Assembly (NCBI RefSeq): GCF_001767295.1
Contig: NZ_CP014944.1
Coordinates: 3,658,001 to 3,722,000 of the forward strand
From: Colwellia sp. PAMC 20917
GTDB lineage: Bacteria > Pseudomonadota > Gammaproteobacteria > Enterobacterales > Alteromonadaceae
Direction of reading: 5' to 3'
Length of the DNA stretch: 64,000 nucleotides
The number at the start of each line of letters is the position of its first letter. Positions within the stretch are counted from its first letter, which is position 1. Made by a program: the position numbers and the translations under genes. The notes below the pieces were generated by a model. That model made no database searches. It worked only from the letters and a program-made list of their open reading frames with translations, and was not told where the DNA came from. Shown piece after piece: positions 16,003-26,546 of the stretch.

Positions 16003-18582
16003 TCAGTTATCAATATCACTGGCTTTATTGGTCTGGGCACTTGTTAAAAATTTTTGCAATAGTGTATAAATTTCCTGAACGTCAATGGGCTTGCCTAAAC
16101 AATCATCAAATCCTGCTTGTCGGTACTTTTTAATATCGTGGGCCATAACATTCGCCGTTAAGGCAATAATTGGGATATTTGGATTGCTTTTTTTAATCGC
16201 CTTACACGCTTCAACGCCATCCATATTTGGCATTTGAATATCCATAAAAATTAAATCAGGTATTAGTTTGCCGATTTCTGCTATTGCCTCTATGCCATCA
16301 TTTGCAATACGAATGTTTGCTTTAGTCGGGCGTATAACAGCATTAAATACTTTTTGATTTATTTTGTTGTCTTCTGCCAATAGAATATCGAATCCCTGTG
16401 CCTGTGGGGCTTGCGTTTTTTTCAATGCTAACTTGCTATGACTTTTCAACGTAGTTTTCTTTAATGGCAATACCACACTAAAAATAGAGCCAACATTTTC
16501 TTCACTAATGACGTTAATGTCACCCCCCATCAAGTTTGTTAATTGCTTGGCAATAGACAGACCTAGACCCGTACCACCATAATTTCTTGTTGTGGAAGTA
16601 TCTGCTTGTTCATAACGGATAAAAAGTTTTTTAATTTGAGCTGGTGATAATCCAATTCCCGTGTCTTTGACTTCGAAAACCACTTTCTCATCTTTCTCCA
16701 TAAGCGTTATGCTAACTTCACCTTTAGGGGTAAATTTAAGCGCATTAGAAATTAAATTGACAATAATTTGTCTTAACCTTATCGGGTCCGTTAACCAGTA
16801 AGTACAAAGATCTTCTTCTATAGTAAAAATTAAGGTAATACCTTGTTGCTCTGCTAAAAAAGACAGTTCTAAAATAATAGATTTGAACAGTTCACCAATG
16901 TTGGTTGGCAGCGATTCTAAGCTAATATTGTTTGATTGGATTTTAGATAAATCTAAAATATCATTAATAATTGTAATGAGATTTTTAGAGGAAATAATGC
17001 CGATATCAACTAATTCTTTTGATGAGTCAGATAAATTTTCTTGTTTTAATACTTGTAGTGAGCCTAAAACACCATTCATTGGTGTGCGGATCTCATGACT
17101 CATGTTTGATAAAAACTCGCTTTTAGCTTGATTCGCCTTTTCAGCTTTCATCGTTGCTTTTTCGGCATCTATCTTAGCTTCTATTGCCAATGATTTTGCC
17201 TCACGCAAACCGACCTCGGCTTTAACTCTTGTTTCTACTTCATGTTTTAGTTTTAAATACATTTTGTATTGAAAGATAACTAAGATAAAAATAATAAATA
17301 ATACCGTCGCCAATGTGATACTGGCTTGTTCAGACTTCAATAACAGTTGTTCGACAACTATTCTGCTTTTTTGTTCTTCATCAATGACTTTCTTGAGGGT
17401 ATTCCTAACATCAATAATATTATTTTGCTGGTTGGTTTTTATTGTTAAGTATTTTTTCCACCAAAATTTATCTTGCAAAGCTTTTGCCTTGCTATAGTCC
17501 TTACTGTTAAAGGCGAGTATTGATTCAATTTCTATAAATTCATCAGGGGTAGCTAAGTCGGGTTGAGCATCAAAGTAGTGCTTTGCTACATCGAAATAAT
17601 ACCGTGACATTTGCTCGTTTTGTTCAGTTGCATAATAAAATGACAATACAGTATTTAACCAAGCCTGCCAAAATTCATCATCAGTGGTAACTGATTTTAT
17701 ATAGCTTATTGTTTCAGTAGGAACATTTTCTTTAAGCCGTGCTTTATTATCTAAGTAGGCTAATAAAAGTAGCACTTTACTGCTTTCATCTGTTTCTTCT
17801 TTGGCGAGTTTTAGTAACTCATTAGCCACACGATTGGCAATAATAATTTCGTTAACACCGGTTAAATGCCATTGTAAATTATATAGAAAAGACGCTTTAT
17901 TAATAACGTAATTATGTTTGTTTGATGAGCGTAATAACCGCAGAGTTAAATTAACATATTCATTTGCATCTTTAGAAATAGCAGAGAGTGCCCAAAGCAT
18001 GGCAAATTCTTCGAAAGAATAATTTGATTGTCCAATTATTTTTTGCAGGCTATTACGCAGTATCTGATTTTCTAAAATAGGAAAATCTTCTCTAATAGCT
18101 GTCATGGCTAAGGCTATATCATAATGAATTTTTGCGCGCTTGCTTATTAATGTTGGATAAAGTGTACTTAATTTTTTATGTGCGACGTCGGATGAGTCTT
18201 GTAAGTTTACTTCTCCGACGATTAAATAAATAGCGGCAATATTTTTCGCACTTTTATTTTTAATCTGCTCGGCTAAAATACTGAGACGTTGACTACAAAT
18301 TTTTACCTCACTGTATTGATCGGCAAACATGCTATAAACACAAGATTGAATCAATAAGTTTATTTTTTGGTTATCGTTATCAATACTGGCCAGGCGAGGA
18401 AATAGTTTTTCTTGAAAATAGTCTGTTGAATATTGTTGTTGGTTTAACAAACTTATTATTTCATCAACATCTTCACCCACTATGTCTTGTGCAACAACAG
18501 AAGTTATCGTTAATAAATTCGCGACAAGGCAAAATATAATAATAAAAAAAGAGTTTCTACAACATCTATGTATCTGATTCAT
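16003..18582 (-). CDS. Hybrid sensor histidine kinase with response-receiver domain
   Basis: An 859-residue membrane sensor. It has a signal peptide at about 1-31, then a large helical TPR-like periplasmic region to about 415, a transmembrane helix (ASITLATVLFIIFILVIFQY) and a short coiled coil. The HisKA H-box NMSHEIRTPMNGVLG follows, then HATPase motifs (VNLISNALKFTP, DTGIGLS, GTGLGLS). A C-terminal receiver domain (about 735-850) has the phospho-acceptor Asp in LIFMDIQMPNMDG and the conserved Lys in GKPID. No HPt domain is present, so the phosphorelay must pass to a separate protein. No cognate regulator is adjacent. The signal sensed is unknown. Confidence 0.9.
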   Translation of the reverse strand: MNQIHRCCRNSFFIIIFCLVANLLTITSVVAQDIVGEDVDEIISLLNQQQYSTDYFQEKLFPRLASIDNDNQKINLLIQSCVYSMFADQYSEVKICSQRLSILAEQIKNKSAKNIAAIYLIVGEVNLQDSSDVAHKKLSTLYPTLISKRAKIHYDIALAMTAIREDFPILENQILRNSLQKIIGQSNYSFEEFAMLWALSAISKDANEYVNLTLRLLRSSNKHNYVINKASFLYNLQWHLTGVNEIIIANRVANELLKLAKEETDESSKVLLLLAYLDNKARLKENVPTETISYIKSVTTDDEFWQAWLNTVLSFYYATEQNEQMSRYYFDVAKHYFDAQPDLATPDEFIEIESILAFNSKDYSKAKALQDKFWWKKYLTIKTNQQNNIIDVRNTLKKVIDEEQKSRIVVEQLLLKSEQASITLATVLFIIFILVIFQYKMYLKLKHEVETRVKAEVGLREAKSLAIEAKIDAEKATMKAEKANQAKSEFLSNMSHEIRTPMNGVLGSLQVLKQENLSDSSKELVDIGIISSKNLITIINDILDLSKIQSNNISLESLPTNIGELFKSIILELSFLAEQQGITLIFTIEEDLCTYWLTDPIRLRQIIVNLISNALKFTPKGEVSITLMEKDEKVVFEVKDTGIGLSPAQIKKLFIRYEQADTSTTRNYGGTGLGLSIAKQLTNLMGGDINVISEENVGSIFSVVLPLKKTTLKSHSKLALKKTQAPQAQGFDILLAEDNKINQKVFNAVIRPTKANIRIANDGIEAIAEIGKLIPDLIFMDIQMPNMDGVEACKAIKKSNPNIPIIALTANVMAHDIKKYRQAGFDDCLGKPIDVQEIYTLLQKFLTSAQTNKASDIDN

Positions 18583-19139
18583 TGCTGCTTTCCATAAGGC
18601 TGATCGCGGAACTACATGTTATTACCACATAAATTTATATAGTTAATACTGTCAACAAGCAATAGGGGTAACCACCTAGAAGCGGTTATTAAAAGTATGC
18701 TTAACGCTTTATTTTATATATAAAATATATTGAGTGTGAATAAATTAATTTTTTACACTCAACCACAATGACTCATCAGTAGGTTACAACGCAAGCTTTA
18801 CCTTTACTGATCCTAATAAAGGTAAGGCACTGAGTGTTTAATCATTTTTTTGGCTGCTCTAAGCTACATGATTAACGTATTGCGTATCTATGGAAATCTC
18901 ACAGTAGAAAAGGGTCATTTAAATTTACTTATTACCCAAGTGCTAGGAGATTATATTTTTATCGCAAGTTTTTTCTTTATAGTAAGTAAGACTCATTAGT
19001 CCTTATTTGCTTGTCTCTTTGTTGATTATAATTTTGGGTATTATCTTTAAATGCCTTATATCACCTCGATAACCCCATAGACTTTAGTATAAAAAATAGC
19101 TTTTTAGTGCCTTTTTTGATGATAGAGCGGTAATGCTAC
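18583..19139. other. Long AT-rich intergenic region upstream of adk
   Basis: There is no plausible gene in about 560 bases. Two imperfect inverted repeats can be seen: ttgagtgt / acactcaa (18730-18762) and ttaccttt / aaaggtaa (18799-18826). Neither is followed by a convincing T run. The left end must hold the promoter of the histidine kinase gene. Confidence 0.4.
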
Positions 19140-19168
19140 TTGTCTGACTACAATTGAACTTGTATAGT
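19140..19168 (+). promoter_or_regulatory. Candidate sigma-70 promoter of adk
   Basis: TTGTCT, a 17-base spacer and TATAGT lie about 100 bases before the adk start. The spacing is ideal; the -10 box matches five of six and the -35 box four of six consensus bases. Confidence 0.5.
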
Positions 19169-19243
19169 GTTGCACAATCGAAAAAATACTCATTTGGCTG
19201 TTATATTCGAGACGTTTTGACACCAGTACAACAGCCTAATTAG

Positions 19244-19915
<672 letters not shown>

Positions 19916-19980
19916 CTCGGTTGATGTTATAAGCCCTTTATTAACAAGTAACTAATAACGAGCTTATAAATACCTAACAA

Positions 19981-20008
19981 AAAATTCGCTTCGGCGAATT
20001 TTTTTGTT
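19981..20008 (+). terminator. Terminator after adk
   Basis: The stem attcgc / gcgaat with a TTCG loop is followed by seven T. It lies about 65 bases after the adk stop, with an A run on the 5' side. Confidence 0.9.
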
Positions 20009-20129
20009 TTTATTGGCTGAGAAAAATAGACAGGGTAATTTTTCTTAAAATAATGGCCTTTTAGGCTATCAAAATTAATTTTAAAACGTAAACTATATTC
20101 CCTCATCTATAAATATAAGAAGAAATTTC

Positions 20130-20531
20130 ATGGTAGTAAGTTTATCGATAACAGGGCTCTACACGAGTTTGTTGGCGCTTTTATTTGTTGGTTTAGCCAT
20201 CAATATTATTCGCCTACGTTTACAGTTTAAAGCCGGTATTGGTGACGGTGGTCATCAACCCCTTGCCAAAGCAATTCGTGTACATGGTAACTTTGCTGAG
20301 TATATTCCTATGGCGTTGATAATGTTGGGTATTTATGAGGTTAACGGGGCGAGCCCGATAGTACTGCACGCCTTAGGTGCGATATTATTTATTGGCCGTA
20401 TTCTGCACGCCGTAGGACTTTCAAAAACTACTGGGGTTTCTAAGCAGCGTCAAATAGGCATGTTATCACTATTCCTTGTTATGCTTATTCTAGCCGTTGA
20501 AAATATCCGCTTATTTATTACTGCAATTTAG
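20130..20531 (+). CDS. MAPEG family membrane protein
   Basis: A 133-residue protein with four transmembrane segments of the MAPEG superfamily (membrane-associated proteins in eicosanoid and glutathione metabolism). The signature region RVHGNFAEYIPMALIMLGIYE (split here as RVHGNFAEYIP then MALIML) and the later GRILHAVG phrase are typical of bacterial YecN-like members. Glutathione conjugation is possible but unproven for this group. The 3' end of the gene (last dozen codons) is copied again downstream as part of a tandem duplication (20496-20790). Confidence 0.85.
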   Translation: MVVSLSITGLYTSLLALLFVGLAINIIRLRLQFKAGIGDGGHQPLAKAIRVHGNFAEYIPMALIMLGIYEVNGASPIVLHALGAILFIGRILHAVGLSKTTGVSKQRQIGMLSLFLVMLILAVENIRLFITAI

Positions 20532-20790
20532 CGGGTACTACCCTCTTTTGAACTAATACATAACATAACTCAAATAAGCATGCATACTGCAATGCTTATT
20601 TGAGCGCTATGCCTGTGCTATGCCTGTAATAACAACGGTTGAAAATATCTGCTTATTTATTACTGCAGTTTAGCAAATGCAGCCCTCTTTTGAACTAATA
20701 CATAACATAACTCAAATAAGCATGCATACTGCAATGCTTATTTGAGCGCTACGCTTGTAATAACGGTTTAAAACACCTGCTTATTTATTG
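20496..20790. repeat. Tandem duplication of a MAPEG gene 3' end plus hairpin
   Basis: Copy 1 spans 20496-20637 and copy 2 spans 20638-20765; they are nearly identical. A third partial copy runs from 20766 to about 20790. Each full copy holds the last codons of the MAPEG gene, its stop and a long inverted repeat (ctcaaataagcat / atgcttatttgag) at 20569-20604 and 20711-20746. Copy 1 also contains a nested 11-base duplication (ctatgcctgtg). The third copy runs into the 3' end of elaA on the opposite strand. The pattern indicates repeated slippage or unequal exchange. Confidence 0.9.
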
Positions 20791-21246
20791 GTCAGCTTTT
20801 AACATAGCGATGTGCGGAATATCATCTTCGAGATACATGGCAGAGACACGTTCAAAACCGTGATTGCCATAAAAGCTTTCAAGGTGCTCTTGGGCTGATA
20901 TTTTAATTTGTTGATCTGGAAAATATTGCTGACAAACGGTTAACGCCTCAGCCATTAACTGGTGACCCAAACCTGTCCCTCTCGCATGACTTGCAACAAT
21001 AACTCGGCCAATAGCAATATAGTCTTGGTAACTTTGGCCCTTTGCTAAAATACGCAAGTAGCCGGCGATCTTACCCTCTAGGTAACAAAAGAGGTGAATG
21101 GTATCTTTGTGCCGGTCAATATCATCAATATCAGCATAAAAACAAGTTTGTTCAACCACAAAAACATCAATACGAAGCTTTAATATTTCATACAGTTCAT
21201 CGATATTGAGCGCTTTAAAATGCTTCACTTGCCAAGCTATTTTCAT
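20785..21246 (-). CDS. elaA: GNAT N-acetyltransferase ElaA
   Basis: A 153-residue acetyltransferase of the ElaA subgroup. The N-terminal RIDVFVVEQTCFYADIDDID phrase is the ElaA hallmark. The acetyl-CoA-binding loop is IGRVIVASHARGTGLGHQLM, and the C-terminal FYGNHGFERV strand-helix completes the GNAT fold. The physiological acceptor is unknown. The gene converges on the MAPEG gene; its stop codon lies at the edge of the partial third repeat copy, so the duplication reaches right up to its coding end. Confidence 0.9.
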   Translation of the reverse strand: MKIAWQVKHFKALNIDELYEILKLRIDVFVVEQTCFYADIDDIDRHKDTIHLFCYLEGKIAGYLRILAKGQSYQDYIAIGRVIVASHARGTGLGHQLMAEALTVCQQYFPDQQIKISAQEHLESFYGNHGFERVSAMYLEDDIPHIAMLKADQ

Positions 21247-21490
21247 TAAACCTTACCTATTGTGATTATCAGGAAACAGTTTATTTTTTCATGATTTATC
21301 TACTAGGTAAAGTTAATAACAGCCATTTTATTAATTAGCAGGGTTACTTTATTAGCAAAGCCAATGCTCAAGATAAGCTTACTGGCTTTAATAGTGAGAT
21401 ATTATAAATATTAAATATCTAACGCATTAATAGCTAGTTTCATCAGAAGACGTCCTCAGATAATGAGTCATATTGGCATAATACCTAGAT

Positions 21491-21787
21491 TTAGTGGTGA
21501 AGTACCTGTAAGTAGCCATGATAACTTTTACTGATTAAATAATTTGAAATTTCTTGTCGATATTCATTAACATCTATGTGAGGGAACTCGATATACATCG
21601 TTTCTTTTAAAGATATCTCATCAAGAAAGAGTATGTAACCTAAAGGTAAGTAGGTGGGGGAGAAGTTATTTTTAAAGATTGTTATGCGAATTTCAGCAGC
21701 GCTATAGTATTCTTTGCACCCAAAATCACGTTCTAGTGTTGGCAATAATTTTGTGCCATAACTTTTTATTGACCAGTATTTAAACAT
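21491..21787 (-). CDS. Small conserved hypothetical protein
   Basis: A 98-residue protein, basic at the N-terminus (MFKYWSIKSYGTKLLPTLERDFG) and rich in aromatic residues (TYLPLGYILFLDE). No signal peptide, membrane helix or catalytic motif is visible. It resembles short proteins that I associate loosely with a domain of unknown function (possibly DUF6559), but I am not sure. It is isolated from its neighbours by about 150-240 bases on each side. Confidence 0.55.
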   Translation of the reverse strand: MFKYWSIKSYGTKLLPTLERDFGCKEYYSAAEIRITIFKNNFSPTYLPLGYILFLDEISLKETMYIEFPHIDVNEYRQEISNYLISKSYHGYLQVLHH

Positions 21788-21934
21788 TGCTATTCCTTAG
21801 CTGTTTTCAATATCCATTTTCTGCTGGAAAAATATACGCTCTTCTGTGTAAATGTCAATAACAATAATGAATTACTGAGTTTTTTATCATGTAGAATAAG
21901 GGCTGTAGGACATAATATGCAGATAGTACAAAGA

Positions 21935-22503
21935 TTAGTTTAGGTTTAATATTTTGACTTTATCAGGGCTTACAAAAAAACCGGCTTGTGTAAAAGCTTG
22001 TACAATTCTATGCTGACTTCGTAATTTCTTTAACCCGATATTAATGGCTTTAAATGCGATTTTTCCGTGAGGGTGTTTTGTACTAATAACAAAGTGGCGA
22101 CTGTCTTTGAGCTCTATAGCAACACTTTTTACCGGCACTAAATGAATTTTATCCATGGTAAAGGATTGATCAGGTGTCGAATTAAAAGGCATTAATAAGA
22201 AGTCTATCCAACCTAGGTTTACCATGCGAGCTTGGCTTAGCCACTCATCTTCTTGGATCAGCTCTTTTAAAGACAATAACTTTAACGTTTGCCAGTCAGT
22301 ACGCCATTTTGGCGTAGAAACGCCAGCAAATTTTTGACATCCCGACCATTTAAGAAGGTCATATAATCTTGGTAAACATCATCACGAATGAAGATTAAGA
22401 TATCTTCTGCTTTTGTAAGGGGACTAAATAATGAACTCTGTATAAAGAGCAAGAGCAAGGGCAGAAGAATAGTGAGTAATTTTGTAACTATTTTTAATAT
22501 CAT
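21935..22503 (-). pseudogene. Frameshifted periplasmic solute-binding-like protein
   Basis: A start at 22503 gives a signal peptide (MILKIVTKLLTILLP) and then EDILIFIRDDVYQDYMTFLN, before running out of frame to a stop at 22282. The neighbouring minus-strand frame continues with GVSTPKWRTDWQTLKLLSLK and ends at 21935 with the DSRHFVISTKHPHGK phrase seen in some family 3 solute-binding proteins. Restoring one A in the A5 run (plus-strand 22331-22335, T5) joins them as one protein of about 190 residues. That is shorter than the usual 240-280, so an internal deletion is also likely. The gene is probably inactive, unless the missing base is a sequencing error. Confidence 0.65.
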
Positions 22504-22653
22504 GAGTGTTAAATAACTCTATATCGGGCGCGTATAAAAATCTTTTTCTAAATTATTTATCCTTAGACGTAAAGTTGAGTATAACCGCTTAATTAAAGAA
22601 AGATAGCTGTTGATAAAGCGTTTTATAAACAACTATCTTAAAGTTAACTCAGC

Positions 22654-23274
22654 TTATTTGTTATGTCGTTTTTGTAGTACTGCCATCACCTCAGACACTT
22701 CAATATTTTTATCTTGAAGTAAGACGAGTGTGTGGTAGAACAAATCAGCACATTCACCAAGTAAGTCTTCTTTGGTTTCAGCAACCGCAGCAAGTGCAAC
22801 CTCAACACCTTCTTCGCCAACTTTCTGTGCTATTTTAGTGGTGCCTCGCGAAAATAAATGCGCGGTATAACTGCTTTCAGGATCGCAACCTTTTCGACTA
22901 GCAATCACTTGCTCTAATTCACTAAGGAAGTTTTGCTGAGTTAATTTTTGTTCAGGAAAACATGACTCAGTTCCTAAATGGCAGCTTGGTCCCAGTGGTC
23001 GACAAGCAATTAACAAACTATCGTTATCACAATCAGTTAAAACCTGACTAACATTGAGAAAGTTTCCTGACGTCTCACCTTTCACCCAAAGTGCTTGTTT
23101 TGAACGACTAAAAAAAGTCGCTTTACCCGTTGTTAACGTTGCCTTGAGGGAGGCTTCATTCATATAACCTTGCATTAAAACGGCACCCGTATCTTGATGC
23201 TGAATAATTGCTGGTATTAAGCTTTCCATTTTAGCCCAAGCTAATTCATTGATGTTCTCTAGGGTAACTAGCAT
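22654..23274 (-). CDS. hisI: Phosphoribosyl-AMP cyclohydrolase / phosphoribosyl-ATP pyrophosphatase
   Basis: A 206-residue bifunctional HisIE that performs steps 2 and 3 of histidine synthesis. The N-terminal cyclohydrolase domain (about 1-115) carries [20 protein letters not shown] and the metal-binding CDNDSLL and CHLGTESCF cysteines. The C-terminal pyrophosphatase domain has [13 protein letters not shown] and the [10 protein letters not shown] and ECADLFYH helices. It overlaps hisF by 7 bases and is the last gene of the his operon. Confidence 0.96.
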   Translation of the reverse strand: MLVTLENINELAWAKMESLIPAIIQHQDTGAVLMQGYMNEASLKATLTTGKATFFSRSKQALWVKGETSGNFLNVSQVLTDCDNDSLLIACRPLGPSCHLGTESCFPEQKLTQQNFLSELEQVIASRKGCDPESSYTAHLFSRGTTKIAQKVGEEGVEVALAAVAETKEDLLGECADLFYHTLVLLQDKNIEVSEVMAVLQKRHNK

Positions 23275-24044
23275 AATCTTATCTCTATATTTTGATTCTT
23301 CAATGTTTGTTTTAATTGGTTTATCTCAATGATACCTTTATGAAAAACACTTGCAGCAAGTGCGCCATCTACATCGGCTTGTTTGAAAACGTCAGCGAAA
23401 TGCGATGTTTCACCGGCACCGCCTGATGCTATCAAAGGAACATTACACACCGCACGTGCTTTTTGTAATTGCGCAAGATCATATCCTTGGCGAACACCAT
23501 CTTGATTCATACAATTTAAAACGATTTCACCTGCACCACGTTGCTGAACTTCTTTGATCCAATCAAAGGTTGTCCACTTGGTTTGTTGAGTGCGATTTTC
23601 ATCTCCAGTAAATTGATAAACTTGATACAACCCCGTTTCTTTATCATAAAAACTGTCAATGCCGACAACAATACATTGCTGACCAAAAACATCAGCCAAA
23701 CGAGAAATCAAATTAGGGTCACGCAAGGCAGGTGAGTTCACTGATATTTTATCTGCGCCCATCATTAAGATTTCTTTTGCGTCTTGCTCTGTTTTTATAC
23801 CACCGGCAACACAAAAAGGAATATCGATGACTTCAGCAATACGGCTAACCCAGCTTTTATCAACCACTCTATTATCTGAGCTGGCGGTAATATCATAAAA
23901 AACTAATTCATCAGCACCTGCGGCTGCGTATTTTTGGGCGAGTGGTACAATATCACCAATAATTTCATGGTTTCTAAATTGGACACCTTTAACAACTTTG
24001 CCATCACGTACATCGAGACAAGGTATAATTCTTTTTGCTAACAT
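23268..24044 (-). CDS. hisF: Imidazole glycerol phosphate synthase cyclase subunit
   Basis: A 258-residue (beta-alpha)8 barrel that, with HisH, makes imidazole glycerol phosphate and AICAR from PRFAR and glutamine-derived ammonia. [15 protein letters not shown] opens with the catalytic Asp. [12 protein letters not shown], the second catalytic Asp region DSFYDK and IASGGAG are the phosphate-binding and catalytic loops. The gene lies 61 bases after hisA and overlaps hisI by 7 bases. Confidence 0.97.
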   Translation of the reverse strand: MLAKRIIPCLDVRDGKVVKGVQFRNHEIIGDIVPLAQKYAAAGADELVFYDITASSDNRVVDKSWVSRIAEVIDIPFCVAGGIKTEQDAKEILMMGADKISVNSPALRDPNLISRLADVFGQQCIVVGIDSFYDKETGLYQVYQFTGDENRTQQTKWTTFDWIKEVQQRGAGEIVLNCMNQDGVRQGYDLAQLQKARAVCNVPLIASGGAGETSHFADVFKQADVDGALAASVFHKGIIEINQLKQTLKNQNIEIRLC

Positions 24045-24105
24045 AAAACTTCAACCTTTGTACTTTGCTTAGACAATAAAAAATTCACGGTTTCAAACCC
24101 ATAAT

Positions 24106-24843
24106 TTAAGCGTTTGGCCAGCATGCAATTGCCTCCTCAAGCGTGAATTTACCTTCAAGTAATGAACGACCTAAAATAACACCGCTAACACCAGTTGGAA
24201 TTAAAGCCTTAATATCGTCAAGGCTGCCAATACCGCCTGAAGCTTGCCATTTAATGTCAGGATATTTTGCGCAAACCTCGCGATACAAATCTACATTGGT
24301 GCCTGTTAACGTGCCGTCTTTACTGATATCAGTACAAAGTACGTGTTTTATGCCAGCGTTTTGGTATTGAGCAAGTAGGTCTTCTAAATTAACGCCACTG
24401 TCCTCAATCCAACCGTGTGTAGGGAGTGTTTTATTGCCAGCAGCATCAATTTTAATATCTAGTGCTAAGACAATTTTTTCACATCCATAGGTTTTTAACC
24501 AATGAGTAACAAGTTCAGGTTGTTTAATCGCTAAACTCCCAATGACTACACGGTCTGCACCTAATGCCAGTAACTGTTTAACATCGTCTTCACAACGTAT
24601 TCCACCACCGACTTGAATCGTCATCGTTGGATGTTTGACGACGGTCTTTAAGGTTTCTAGTTGACGCTTCGTTGAGTCTTTAGCGCCGTCTAAATCAACG
24701 AAGTGCATTACGGTTGCGCCTGATTTAGCATAGGCTTGCTGGCGCTCTTGCACTGTGTATTGGTAATTTGTTTTTTGACTGTAATCACCTTGAAATAATC
24801 GTACGACTTGACCATCGATTAGATCAATTGCTGGGATCATCAT
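24106..24843 (-). CDS. hisA: ProFAR isomerase HisA
   Basis: A 245-residue TIM-barrel isomerase that catalyses the Amadori rearrangement of ProFAR to PRFAR, step 4 of the pathway. [20 protein letters not shown] contains the first catalytic Asp. VGGGIR, GADRVVIGSLA and the second catalytic Asp region CTDISKDGTLTG are all present, ending with GVILGRSL. It overlaps hisH by 4 bases, indicating translational coupling. Confidence 0.97.
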   Translation of the reverse strand: MMIPAIDLIDGQVVRLFQGDYSQKTNYQYTVQERQQAYAKSGATVMHFVDLDGAKDSTKRQLETLKTVVKHPTMTIQVGGGIRCEDDVKQLLALGADRVVIGSLAIKQPELVTHWLKTYGCEKIVLALDIKIDAAGNKTLPTHGWIEDSGVNLEDLLAQYQNAGIKHVLCTDISKDGTLTGTNVDLYREVCAKYPDIKWQASGGIGSLDDIKALIPTGVSGVILGRSLLEGKFTLEEAIACWPNA

Positions 24844-25466
24844 AGGGCTAACTCCAAAAAATTCTTAATAATTTTACTGCCTAATTTACTTGAACGCTCA
24901 GGATGAAATTGACAGCCAATAAAATTATCTTTGGCAATCACCGCGGAGAAGCTAGAGCCATATTGACAAGTTGCTAAGGTGTATTCACTTATTGGCGCGG
25001 CAAAGCTATGAACAAAGTAAAAGTAGTCACCTATATTTATCCCTTTAAATACCGGGTGATCGCCAACAGATGTTAATGTGTTCCAGCCCATATGCGGTAA
25101 TCTATTATTTTCAGCATTGAGCGGTATAATATCGGTATGAATAATACCTAAACAGTCAACTTTTTTGCCATCGCTACTTTCTACTGACGAGTCACACATT
25201 AACTGCATACCTAAACAAAAGCCCAACACGGGTTGAGTTAAGTTTTGCAAGGTTTCAACCAGTCCTTTAGCGCGAATGTTTGCCATAGCATGTTTTGCTG
25301 TGCCAACACCTGGCAGTATCACTTTGTCGGCATTTTTAATAAGAGTAATATCGTCAGTGATGGTCACTTGAAAGCCTAAACGTTCTACAGCAAACTTAAC
25401 CGAAGAAAGATTGGCACAACCAGTATCAACAATAACGTTCATCATTGCTTTTTCAACAGACATCAC
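24840..25466 (-). CDS. hisH: Imidazole glycerol phosphate synthase amidotransferase subunit
   Basis: A glutamine amidotransferase of about 205 residues that feeds ammonia to HisF. The catalytic triad is visible: Cys in GFCLGMQLM, and His and Glu in [12 protein letters not shown]. The oxyanion-strand [10 protein letters not shown] is also present. The annotated start at 25466 overlaps hisB by 4 bases; an in-frame ATG six codons later (MNVIVDTG) is closer to the usual N-terminus and could be the true start. Confidence 0.96.
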   Translation of the reverse strand: MMSVEKAMMNVIVDTGCANLSSVKFAVERLGFQVTITDDITLIKNADKVILPGVGTAKHAMANIRAKGLVETLQNLTQPVLGFCLGMQLMCDSSVESSDGKKVDCLGIIHTDIIPLNAENNRLPHMGWNTLTSVGDHPVFKGINIGDYFYFVHSFAAPISEYTLATCQYGSSFSAVIAKDNFIGCQFHPERSSKLGSKIIKNFLELAL

Positions 25467-26545
25467 AGGGTACCTTTCGTGCTAGGTAGCACATCACCAC
25501 TTACCGTAATGGCTTGACGTAATGCTCGACCAAACACTTTAAATAAACTCTCTACTTGGTGATGGCAATTACCTTCGGTTGTTGAAAGGTGCAGGGTAAT
25601 AGCCATAGAGTCAGCAAGTGAACGGAAAAAGTGTGAAACCATTTGCGTCGACATATTGCCTACTCGGTTATCAGTAAAATCAGCATCAAATTCAAGCCAC
25701 GGACGCCCCGATAAATCGATAGAACATTCAGCTCGACATTCATCCATCGGCAGCACAAAGCCAAAACGACCGATACCACGTTTGTCGCCCAATGCTTTCC
25801 TTAGTGCTTGACCAAGTGCCAGTGCGGTATCTTCAACGCTGTGGTGCTCATCAATGTGGTAATCACCATCGACACTGACCTCCAATGAAAAACCACCATG
25901 GGCAGCAATTTGCTCAAGCATGTGATCGAAGAAGCCTAATCCGGTGTTAATTTTTACCGTACCGACTTTATCTAAATTAACCGCAACGTTAATATTGGTT
26001 TCTTTAGTGGTACGAACAACTTTAGCTTCACGTTCTTGTTGGTTCAATAATTGTGCTGAAATTGCCAACCAATTTAAGCTTTCTTTGTTATATTTTATGC
26101 CGCGAATACCCATGTTAGCAGCAAGTTGTATATCGGTATCACGATCGCCAATCACAAAAGAGTTTTCGAAGTTTACTTTTCCTTGCTGTAAGTAATCACT
26201 TACTAAGCCAAGTTTAGGCTTACGACAACTGCAATTCTCATTGTCAAAATGCGGACAAAGTAACACATCGTCAAATATAACGCCTTGTGAGGAAAAAATA
26301 TCCATCATCTTGTTATGAGGTAAATCAAAGTCGGCTTGTGGATAACTAGTCGTTCCTAAGCCATCTTGGTTTGACACCATAACTAAGCGGAAACCCTTTT
26401 TTTGCAGTGCTAATAACACTGGAATAACGTCAGGCTCAAAAACCAATTTCTCAAGTGTATCTACTTGCTTATTAGAAACCGGTTCTTCAATTAAAGTGCC
26501 ATCTCTGTCGATAAATAGTATGTTTTGTTTTTTTGTATTGAGCAT
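25463..26545 (-). CDS. hisB: Histidinol-phosphatase / imidazoleglycerol-phosphate dehydratase
   Basis: A 360-residue bifunctional enzyme. The N-terminal HAD phosphatase (about 1-165) has FIDRDGTLI with the nucleophile Asp, the zinc-binding [14 protein letters not shown] loop and GDRDTD. The C-terminal dehydratase (about 170-360) has the metal-binding [28 protein letters not shown] and [12 protein letters not shown] motifs. The fused form is typical of gammaproteobacteria. It lies one base after hisC and overlaps hisH by 4 bases. Confidence 0.97.
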   Translation of the reverse strand: MLNTKKQNILFIDRDGTLIEEPVSNKQVDTLEKLVFEPDVIPVLLALQKKGFRLVMVSNQDGLGTTSYPQADFDLPHNKMMDIFSSQGVIFDDVLLCPHFDNENCSCRKPKLGLVSDYLQQGKVNFENSFVIGDRDTDIQLAANMGIRGIKYNKESLNWLAISAQLLNQQEREAKVVRTTKETNINVAVNLDKVGTVKINTGLGFFDHMLEQIAAHGGFSLEVSVDGDYHIDEHHSVEDTALALGQALRKALGDKRGIGRFGFVLPMDECRAECSIDLSGRPWLEFDADFTDNRVGNMSTQMVSHFFRSLADSMAITLHLSTTEGNCHHQVESLFKVFGRALRQAITVSGDVLPSTKGTL

Positions 26546-26546
26546 T

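Noticed and set aside
18730-18762. Inverted repeat ttgagtgt/acactcaa upstream of the kinase gene
   Set aside because: It is 8 bp of AT-rich stem with a long loop and no T run; neither terminator nor operator can be supported.
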